A stretch of DNA of 64,000 bases from Roseburia_C sp031555935 (GTDB lineage Bacteria > Bacillota > Clostridia > Lachnospirales > Lachnospiraceae): the NCBI GenBank assembly GCA_031555935.1, contig JAVBTX010000018.1, positions 28,099 to 92,098 of the forward strand. The letters run 5' to 3'. This document shows positions 57,431-64,000 of the stretch, one piece after another. The stretch's first letter is position 1. The number at the start of each line of letters is the position of its first letter. The notes beneath the pieces were generated by a model that saw only the letters and a list, made by a program, of their open reading frames with translations, searched no databases and was not told where the DNA came from. The position numbers were made by a program, and so were the translations under genes.

Positions 57431-60349
57431 TTGAAATTTCAAAATTTACCAGCATTTGACCTAGTAGAAGAAAAAGACCTGGCCGACATCAAGTCAACCG
57501 GCTATCTATTCCGCCATAAAAAAAGCGGTGCCAGAATCAGCGTAGTATCCAATGACGACGATAATAAAGTATTTTACGTTGCCTTTCGGACCCCGCCCGA
57601 AAACAGTACCGGTGTAACTCATATCATCGAACATTCCGTGCTTTGCGGTTCGGAGAAGTTCCCGGCCAAGGACCCATTTGTAGAATTGGCCAAGGGCTCA
57701 TTGAACACCTTCTTAAATGCAATCACCTACCCAGACCGAACGGTTTATCCAGTAGCAAGCTGCAACGACAAAGACTTCCAGAACCTGATGGATGTCTATT
57801 TAGATGCGGTATTTCATCCAAACATTTACAAGAAGGAAGAAATCTTTAAACAGGAAGGCTGGCACTATGAATAAGAAGCAGCAGAAGATGATATCACAAT
57901 AAATGGTGATGTTTATAATGAAATGAATGGTGCATTTTCTTCACCAGAGGGCGTGCTGGACCGTATGATACTGAATTCATTGTTCCCAGATACTGCTTAC
58001 TGCCACGAATCTGGTGGTGACCCGGAAGTGATTCCAGAGCTGACGTATGAATATTATCTGGATTTCCATCGTCGATTCTATCATCCAAGCAATTCCTATA
58101 TTTATTTGTATGGTGATATTGATATTGAAGAGAAGCTGAGATTTTTAGATGAAGAATATTTGAGTGACTATGAGGCAATCACATTGGATTCCCATATTCA
58201 GCCACAAGCATCATTTGATAAGCCAGTGGAAATAAATAAAAACTATTCGATTTCCAGTTCAGAAAATGAGCAGGATAATACCTATCTGTCCTATAACGCG
58301 GTAATCGGCAGTGTGCTTGATAAAAAATTGTGCATGGCATTTGATGTACTTGACTATGCGCTGTTAAATGTACCGGGTGCACCACTTAAGAAGGTGCTGT
58401 TAGATGCCGGAATTGGCAAAGACATTATGGGTGGTTATGATGATACTACGTTACAGCCAATGTTTTCAGTGGTAGCGAAAAATGCTAACTATGAAGATAA
58501 GGAAAAATTTATCAGCATCATTCGAGATACACTGGCGGAGCAGGTTAAAACGGGCATCAATAAAAAAGCATTGATGGCAGGAATCAATAGTGCCGAATTT
58601 AGATTCCGTGAGGCTGACTTTGGCTCTTATCCACAGGGCTTAATCTATGGACTTGATTGCATGGAAACATGGCTGTATGACGATAGTAAACCATTTGCCC
58701 AGTTAGAGGCATTGGAAACCTTTGCTTTTTTAAAAGAACAGACGAAAACCAATTATTTTGAAGAAATCATTCAAAAATATTTGCTGGATAATAATCACTC
58801 TTCCGTCGTTTGCATTTTGCCGGAAAAAGGCTTAAATGCTAAAACCGAAGAAGCATTGGCAACGAAGCTGGCGGAATATAAGGCGAGCCTCAGTGAAGAT
58901 GAAATTACGCAGTTGGTGAAGGATACAGAAGCACTCAAGCAGTATCAGGATGAACCATCGACGAAAGAAGAATTAGAAAAAATCCCACTGCTAACCAGAG
59001 CGGATATGAAAAAAGAAGCGGCTGGATTTCAAAACAAGGAAGAGGTTTGTGAAGATGTGCTGTTACTAAAACATGAAATGTTTACCGGCGGCATTATTTA
59101 CCTGAATTTCCTATTTGACCTGACGCATATTTTAGAAGCAGATGTTCCATATTTGGGACTGCTGAAAGCTGTGCTAGGTTATGTCGATACCGCAGAACAT
59201 TCATATGCCGATTTGGCCAACGAAATCAACTTAAATACTGGTGGAATTTCATCCGCAATTGGAGTTTATCAGAAGCTGGAGAAATATGGCGCGTTTACTG
59301 CAAAATATGAAGTTCGGACCAAATTGTTACCAGAAAAATTGCCAGAGACATTGGCTTTGGTGAAGGAGATACTGACCACTTCAAGCCTTGACGATGACAA
59401 ACGTTTATATGAAATTGTGGCGCAGGTGAAATCACGCTTGCAGATGTCCTTAAGTTCAGCAGGGCATGGAGTATCAGCAATCCGTGCAATGTCATATTTT
59501 TCCACCAATGCAAAATACAATGATATGACTGGTGGTATTGAGTTATATCGCTTGATTGCCGATATCGAGGAGCATTTTGATGAAAAGAAAGATGCCTTGA
59601 AGGATAAACTAAAAACCATGATGGCGCAGATTTTCCGTGCTGAAAACCTATTGATCAGCATTACCGCAGATACGGCTGATATTGAAAAATTCAAACCGAC
59701 TATTTCAGAAATTAAAGACTGTTTGTATACCAACCCAGTATCCCAAGAGGTTTGTGTCATTCATTGTGAAAAGAAAAATGAAGGCTTTAAGGATGCATCT
59801 CAGGTACAGTATGTTTCAAGAGCAGGAAATTTTACTGAAAAAGGTTTGACATATACGGGTGCACTACGAGTCTTAAAGGTAATTTTAAGCTATGATTATC
59901 TGTGGCTAAATATCCGTGTGAAAGGCGGTGCATATGGCTGCATGAGCGGCTTCTCGCGGGTGGGAGATTGTTATTTTTCATCTTATCGTGACCCGAATCT
60001 GCGGAAAACGAACGAGGTTTACGAGAAGGCACCAGAATATATTGAGAATTTCACCGTTGATGAACGGGATATGACGAAGTATATTATTGGTACGATTAGT
60101 GAGTTAGATACACCGCTAAATCCATCGGCAAAAGGTATCCGTTCAACATCAGCATATTTATCAGGACTGACTGAGACGATGGTACAGCAGGAACGTGATG
60201 AAGTAATAAATGCCACCGTCGCAGACATTCGTGGCTTGGCTCAATTTGTGAGAGCGATTTTATCTGATGAGGTACTTTGCGTCATTGGCTCAGAAGAAGT
60301 ATTAGAAGTGGAAAAAGAGATGTTTGAAAATCTGGTAGATTTATACTAA
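57431..60349 (+). pseudogene. M16C insulinase-type metallopeptidase (PreP-like) interrupted by an in-frame TAA
   Basis: Reading through gives about 972 residues, the usual size for presequence-protease-like M16C enzymes, which degrade peptides inside a closed chamber. The start is TTG with GGAGG upstream. The inverted zinc motif HIIEH is at residues 64-68 and the third zinc ligand Glu164 in VYNEMNGAFSSPEGV. A TAA at 57872-57874 (codon 148) falls between them, with the same frame continuing on both sides, so it is a nonsense change and not a frameshift. The pieces are 57431-57874 (147 residues) and a possible restart at 57923 (808 residues) lacking the HxxEH motif. No other decay is visible. 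Confidence 0.88.
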
Positions 60350-60363
60350 GGAAGGCAGGAACT

Positions 60364-61272
60364 ATGGCAGATAACTTTAAGTCAGGCTTTGTAACAATAA
60401 TTGGCAGACCGAATGTGGGCAAATCAACGTTGATGAATCATTTGATTGGACAGAAAATAGCCATCACATCGAACAAACCGCAGACGACGAGGAACCGGAT
60501 TCAAACGGTTCTGACCGATGAAGACCGGGGGCAGATTATTTTTCTGGATACCCCGGGGATTCACAAAGCCAAAAATAAACTCGGTGAATATATGGTCGGT
60601 GTCGCAGAGCGGACCTTAAATGAGGTCGATGTGATTCTTTGGCTGGTCGAGCCGTCAGAATTTATCGGTGCTGGTGAGCAGCATATTGTGGAGCAGTTGA
60701 AAAAGGTCACAACTCCAGTTATTTTGGTAATCAATAAGCTGGATACCTTAGGTGATAAGGATAAGATGTTTCAGTATATTGATAAATACCGGGGAATCTA
60801 TGACTTCGCTGAAGTTATCCCAGCATCTGCACTTCGTGGACAGAACACGGATGTGGTTGTTGATATGATATTTAAATATCTGCCATATGGGCCGATGTTT
60901 TACGATGAAGATACTATCACGGACCAGCCGGAGCGCCAGATTGTGGCGGAAATGATTCGCGAAAAAGCGTTACATGCGTTGAATGAAGAAATTCCCCACG
61001 GCATTGCTGTAGTAATTGACCAGATGAAGCAGCGTAAGGGGCAGAAAATCTTTGATATTGATGCAACGATTATTTGTGAGCGGGATTCCCACAAGGGAAT
61101 TATTATTGGTAAAAATGGTGCGATGCTAAAGAAAATCGGCACCAATGCGCGGTTTGAAATTGAGCGTTTACTAGAGCAGAAGGTTAACTTAAAGCTCTGG
61201 GTGAAGGTCAAAAAAGATTGGCGCGACAGTGACTTTTTAATTAAAAATTTCGGTTATCGCAGCGAAGATTAA
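60364..61272 (+). CDS. era: GTPase Era
   Basis: An essential GTPase that binds 16S rRNA and assists 30S assembly. The 302-residue product has G1 GRPNVGKST near 14, G2 with TTRNRIQTV, G3 DTPGIH near 61, G4 NKLD near 123 and G5 SALRG. The C-terminal KH domain has GIIIGKNGAMLKKIGTNARFEIE. It starts 14 bases after the M16C gene and leads the era-yqzL-recO group known from Bacillus. Its stop lies in a hairpin. Confidence 0.97.
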   Translation: MADNFKSGFVTIIGRPNVGKSTLMNHLIGQKIAITSNKPQTTRNRIQTVLTDEDRGQIIFLDTPGIHKAKNKLGEYMVGVAERTLNEVDVILWLVEPSEFIGAGEQHIVEQLKKVTTPVILVINKLDTLGDKDKMFQYIDKYRGIYDFAEVIPASALRGQNTDVVVDMIFKYLPYGPMFYDEDTITDQPERQIVAEMIREKALHALNEEIPHGIAVVIDQMKQRKGQKIFDIDATIICERDSHKGIIIGKNGAMLKKIGTNARFEIERLLEQKVNLKLWVKVKKDWRDSDFLIKNFGYRSED

Positions 61273-61330
61273 GTAAATCTTCGCATGAAGATAAATAAGT
61301 CTTCGCATGAAGATAAATTATCTTCGTTAC
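61262..61330 (+). repeat. Hairpins and direct repeats after era
   Basis: GCGAAGATT (61262-61270) pairs with AATCTTCGC (61276-61284), overlapping the era stop codon. Then a unit CTTCGCATGAAGATAAAT, starting near 61280 and 61301, occurs twice in tandem at a period of about 22 bases, followed by ATCTTCG. Each unit contains arms able to pair with the others. No T-run of terminator type is present, so it is probably a processing or stability region. Confidence 0.7.
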
Positions 61331-61418
61331 TTCCTTTTATTTACAGCTATATCTGTTCCACAATCGGAAATCCTAATCTTGAAGAAGATTAAAGAAAGAT
61401 ACTTAGGAGGGATTGCTG

Positions 61419-61589
61419 ATGAAAACAGATTGCTGGGGAACGTTTATGATGACTGGACAGGTAAAGGATTACCTGGAGTATAAACAAGAAGAATGCCATG
61501 ATAAGTATGAACAAGTAAGAGGAGAAAGAAGAGATGAGGCAGAGCGTTTTTCTCACCGGGATGGTGCTTCAAACGATGGCTATTGGTGA
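61419..61589 (+). CDS. yqzL: YqzL-like small protein
   Basis: A 56-residue protein beginning MKTDCWGTFMMTGQVKDYLE, with TAGGAGG nine bases before the ATG. YqzL proteins share the pattern of a Trp then a short TGxVxxYL segment, seen here, and lie between era and recO in Bacillus, as here. The function is unknown. Its last 56 bases overlap the start of recO in another frame, so the two are probably coupled. The C-terminal half, beyond about residue 25, is less typical and may not be conserved. Confidence 0.72.
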   Translation: MKTDCWGTFMMTGQVKDYLEYKQEECHDKYEQVRGERRDEAERFSHRDGASNDGYW

Positions 61590-62313
61590 CTATGACAAAC
61601 GAATTACGCTGCTGACGAAGGAGCGGGGGAAAATTAATGCTTTTGCCAAGGGTGTAAGGCGCCCGAACAGTTCTCTTCTTGCTGCCAGCGCGCCTTTTTC
61701 ATTTGGTGAGTTTGAGCTTTATGAAGGCCGCAGCTCATACAATGTTAAGAAGGCAGAAATCAGTAATTATTTTCGCGAGCTGACGACGGATTTGGACAAT
61801 ACATATTATGGATTTTATTTTCTTGAGATGGCAGATTACTTTACGCAGGAAAATAATGATGAGCGGGAAGTATTAAAGCTACTTTATTTATCACTCAAGG
61901 CAGTAGAAAATCCAAACATTCCGAACCGTCTGGTGCGCTGTATCTTTGAATGGAAGATGATGGTCATCAACGGTATGTATCCAAATACATTTTCCTGCCA
62001 GCTTTGTGGCAAGGAAGAACAGTTGGCGGCATTTTCCGTCAAACATGCTGGAATGCTTTGCAATGCTTGCTCTGCAAGCAGTGCTTACACAGCAAGCAGT
62101 GGAGAAAGCGGTATTTTAATACTGGAATCAACGCTCTATACGATGCAATATGTGATTACAGCAGAATTAAAAAAACTCTATACTTTTAATGTTTCAGAGG
62201 AAGTGCTGATACAGTTAGAACGGATTCTTGGCAGATATATGGAGAAGTATGTGGGTCATAAATTCAAATCCGAAAAATTTTTGCAGGATGGAGAAAATCA
62301 TTTTGTAGGTTGA
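61534..62313 (+). CDS. recO: DNA repair protein RecO
   Basis: Anneals single strands and, with RecR, loads RecA at gaps. The 259-residue protein has the N-terminal OB fold (GMVLQTMAIGDYDKRITLLTKERGKINAFAKGVRRPNSSL) and a helical domain with zinc cysteines CQLC near 148-151 and CNAC near 174-177. A Ser/Ala-rich stretch after the second pair is encoded by a direct repeat, GCAAGCAGTG at 62074 and 62092. The start lies within the yqzL-like gene after AGGAGAAAG. Confidence 0.95.
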   Translation: MRQSVFLTGMVLQTMAIGDYDKRITLLTKERGKINAFAKGVRRPNSSLLAASAPFSFGEFELYEGRSSYNVKKAEISNYFRELTTDLDNTYYGFYFLEMADYFTQENNDEREVLKLLYLSLKAVENPNIPNRLVRCIFEWKMMVINGMYPNTFSCQLCGKEEQLAAFSVKHAGMLCNACSASSAYTASSGESGILILESTLYTMQYVITAELKKLYTFNVSEEVLIQLERILGRYMEKYVGHKFKSEKFLQDGENHFVG

Positions 62314-62338
62314 AAAGAGCGAAAAGACATAGTATAAT
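62310..62338 (+). promoter_or_regulatory. Promoter overlapping the recO stop
   Basis: TTGAAA (62310-62315) and TATAAT (62333-62338), 17 bases apart, pointing to the lipoprotein gene. In the leader GATTTGGG (62360-62367) pairs with CCCAAATC (62384-62391) right before GGAAAG. Confidence 0.75.
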
Positions 62339-62399
62339 GTCTAAGATTAACAGTAAATAGATTTGGGACTAATGATTTAAAACCCCAAATCGGAAAGAC

Positions 62400-63044
62400 A
62401 TGGGTATAAAAATGAAAAAGATATGCAGTATACTCCTGGTCGTATTCATGATTGGAGTTTTAAGTGGATGTGCACAGAAATATCCAGAAGATAGCACGGT
62501 ATACATACAGAAAAAAGGGCAGGTTTTGGAGGCAACCATCGAAAGCTTTGACAAAGATTACTATAATCAGGAAGAGTTAGAAACCTTTATCCGTTCTGAA
62601 ATTGAAGAATTTGAAGGCGAAGAAGGAAGTGTAAAATTAAAATCATTTACAGTCGAGGAAAGCATCGCTAAACTGATGCTTGAATTTAAAGACTATAAAG
62701 CGTATGCAGATTTTAATGGGCGCGAATTATTTACCGGAACCGTAGTGCAGGCAATTGCCGCAGGCTATATTTTTGATGTTGATTTTGTCGCTGCTAACAA
62801 TAACAATAAATCATCTTCAAAAGCGGATAGCACCGAGACGATGGCAGCCGCTGCGGATTATGTCAGCAGTACCGAGGTGACGGATAATGACGATTACAAA
62901 GTAGTGATTTTGAATGAAAATACCAATGTCGTAGTAAAGGGAAAAATATGCTATGTATCAGCAAAGGGTGTTACGGTAACCGCGAATGACACCGCCAAAG
63001 TAAGTGCATTGGATGATGAAGTAAGTTATATTGTATATAAATAG
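62400..63044 (+). CDS. Small exported lipoprotein of unknown function
   Basis: A 214-residue protein with a lipoprotein signal peptide (KKICSILLVVFMIGVLSGC, acylated Cys about 24), then an acidic mixed alpha/beta region and an Asn/Ser-rich linker near 135-150. It contains no motif that I recognise. ATG 62400 is used because GGAAAG is close; the ATG at 62412 (MKKICS) would be a more typical signal-peptide start but is distant from that site. It has its own promoter and precedes glyS, with which it may be co-transcribed. Confidence 0.7.
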   Translation: MGIKMKKICSILLVVFMIGVLSGCAQKYPEDSTVYIQKKGQVLEATIESFDKDYYNQEELETFIRSEIEEFEGEEGSVKLKSFTVEESIAKLMLEFKDYKAYADFNGRELFTGTVVQAIAAGYIFDVDFVAANNNNKSSSKADSTETMAAAADYVSSTEVTDNDDYKVVILNENTNVVVKGKICYVSAKGVTVTANDTAKVSALDDEVSYIVYK

Positions 63045-63062
63045 AATGTGAGGAAATTACTG

Positions 63063-64000
63063 ATGGAAAAGACAATGGAGAAAATAGTTGCATTGGCAAA
63101 AGCGAGAGGTTTTGTATATCCAGGTTCTGAAATCTATGGTGGATTGGCAAATTCATGGGATTATGGAAATCTTGGTGTAGAGCTTAAGAACAATGTTAAA
63201 AAAGCATGGTGGAAGAAATTTGTGCAGGAAAACCCATACAATGTTGGTGTTGATTCAGCCATTATCATGAATCCGCAGACCTGGGTAGCATCTGGACATC
63301 TGGGTGGATTTTCTGACCCATTAATGGACTGTCGCGAATGTCATGAGCGTTTCCGGGCCGATAAAATTATTGAAGATTTTGCAGCCGAAGCCGGAATCGC
63401 CATTGAGGGCGCAGTAGATGCCTGGTCTCAGGACGATATGATGAAATTTATCGAGGAGCATAAGGTTCCATGTCCAACCTGTGGCAAACATAATTTTACC
63501 GACATTCGTCAGTTCAACCTGATGTTCAAAACTTTTCAGGGTGTCACTGAGGATGCGAAAAATACCGTGTACTTAAGACCAGAGACCGCACAGGGAATCT
63601 TTGTTAACTTCAAAAACGTACAGAGAACTTCTCGTAAAAAAATACCATTTGGAATTGCTCAGATTGGTAAGTCCTTCCGTAATGAAATTACCCCAGGTAA
63701 CTTTATTTTCCGCATAAGAGAATTTGAGCAAATGGAATTAGAATTTTTCTGCGAACCAGACACAGACCTTGAATGGTTTGAATATTGGCGTCAATTTTGC
63801 ATTGATTGGCTGAAAAACCTTAACCTTAAGCAGGAATCTTTAAGAATAAGAGACCATAGCCCTGAGGAATTATCCTTTTATTCAAAAGCAACTACGGATA
63901 TAGAATATTTATTCCCATTTGGTTGGGGAGAGCTTTGGGGCATTGCAGACAGAACGGATTATGACCTAAAACAGCACCAAGAACACTCTAAACAAGACAT
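63063..64000 (+). CDS. glyS: Glycine-tRNA ligase, single-chain type (3' end cut by the window)
   Basis: Charges tRNA-Gly. The first 312 codons are present; the rest lies beyond the window. It is the dimeric single-chain class II form, not the glyQ/glyS two-subunit form. Motifs are GFVYPGSEIYGGLANSWDYG at the N-terminus, the zinc-type cysteines CREC and CPTC near 93 and 139, and class II motif 2 with YLRPETAQGIFVNFKN and FGIAQIGKSFRNEITP. The ATG at 63063 follows GTGAGGAAAT. There is no T-box leader. The Bacillus region has era-yqzL-recO-glyQS, so the location is conserved. Confidence 0.96.
   Translation, partial: MEKTMEKIVALAKARGFVYPGSEIYGGLANSWDYGNLGVELKNNVKKAWWKKFVQENPYNVGVDSAIIMNPQTWVASGHLGGFSDPLMDCRECHERFRADKIIEDFAAEAGIAIEGAVDAWSQDDMMKFIEEHKVPCPTCGKHNFTDIRQFNLMFKTFQGVTEDAKNTVYLRPETAQGIFVNFKNVQRTSRKKIPFGIAQIGKSFRNEITPGNFIFRIREFEQMELEFFCEPDTDLEWFEYWRQFCIDWLKNLNLKQESLRIRDHSPEELSFYSKATTDIEYLFPFGWGELWGIADRTDYDLKQHQEHSKQD

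Noticed and set aside
57860..57925. Frameshift in the M16C gene
   Set aside because: The frames before and after the stop are identical (the distance is a multiple of three), so it is a nonsense codon, not an indel.
62341..63062. T-box riboswitch controlling glyS
   Set aside because: No T-box consensus and no specifier stem is visible; the lipoprotein gene fills the upstream region.

Overview
The window is a gene-dense chromosomal segment of a low-to-moderate-GC, spore-forming anaerobic Firmicute, most likely a member of the Clostridia close to Lachnospiraceae. The evidence is the spore genes gpr and spoIIP, a CIRCE-controlled hrcA-grpE-dnaK-dnaJ operon, strong AGGAGG-type ribosome binding sites with frequent TTG and GTG starts, an [FeFe]-hydrogenase-type protein, and a gene order matching the Bacillus/Clostridium comE-to-mtaB block. 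Nearly all genes are on the + strand; argG, rpsT, the hydrogenase-like gene, the HPr-like gene and aroC are on the - strand. No rRNA, tRNA, transposase, phage gene or CRISPR array was seen. These are readings by eye; no database search was run.

Layout. 1-5.4 kb: arginine biosynthesis, with argG divergent from a GNAT acetyltransferase gene followed by argJ, argB and argD; an ARG-box-like operator overlaps the promoter. 5.4-6.6 kb: an orphan extracellular solute-binding protein. 6.7-13.8 kb: comEA, a two-component system, a GerMN lipoprotein, comEC and holA. 13.9-35.2 kb: rpsT, gpr, spoIIP, an MBOAT O-acyltransferase with an SGNH hydrolase, lepA, hemW, the hrcA heat-shock operon, a coiled-coil J-domain protein, the hydrogenase-like protein, prmA, rsmE, a cysteine desulfurase with thiI, an HPr-like protein and mtaB. 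The comEA-to-mtaB backbone is the one known from Bacillus subtilis, interrupted here by four lineage-specific insertions.

35.2-40.7 kb: ireB, yqgF and a DUF1292 gene, then rnj and ylbF, then a shortened MltG-like gene, trmR and trhP (the yrzL-yrrK-yrzB-yrrL-yrrM-yrrN neighbourhood of Bacillus, with RNase J and YlbF inserted). 40.7-46.1 kb: a lactonase-family protein, a DUF4143 ATPase, aroC, tgt and yajC. 46.3-54.6 kb: amino-acid synthesis genes leuB, ilvD and ilvB, then serC, serA and a DUF1015 gene. 54.6-55.9 kb: an MscS channel and a cold-shock protein. 57.4-64 kb: an M16C metallopeptidase gene broken by an in-frame stop, then era, a YqzL-like gene, recO, a lipoprotein gene and glyS, which runs off the window end.

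The accessory part is 55.9-57.4 kb. Two copies of a highly structured element of about 200 bp sit in inverted orientation on either side of a GNAT acetyltransferase gene. Their central 63 bp match at 62 positions. Each copy is enclosed by a long inverted repeat whose outer arms differ completely between copies yet pair almost perfectly within each copy. This resembles covariation of a selected stem, or insertion into pre-existing palindromes, and is the best candidate here for something undescribed. Other points of note are the nonsense codon that splits the zinc site of the M16C peptidase, a perfect 12-bp hairpin inside hemW, a mutually exclusive hairpin arrangement upstream of the DUF1015 gene, and a repeated ACGTTAT leader upstream of rnj.
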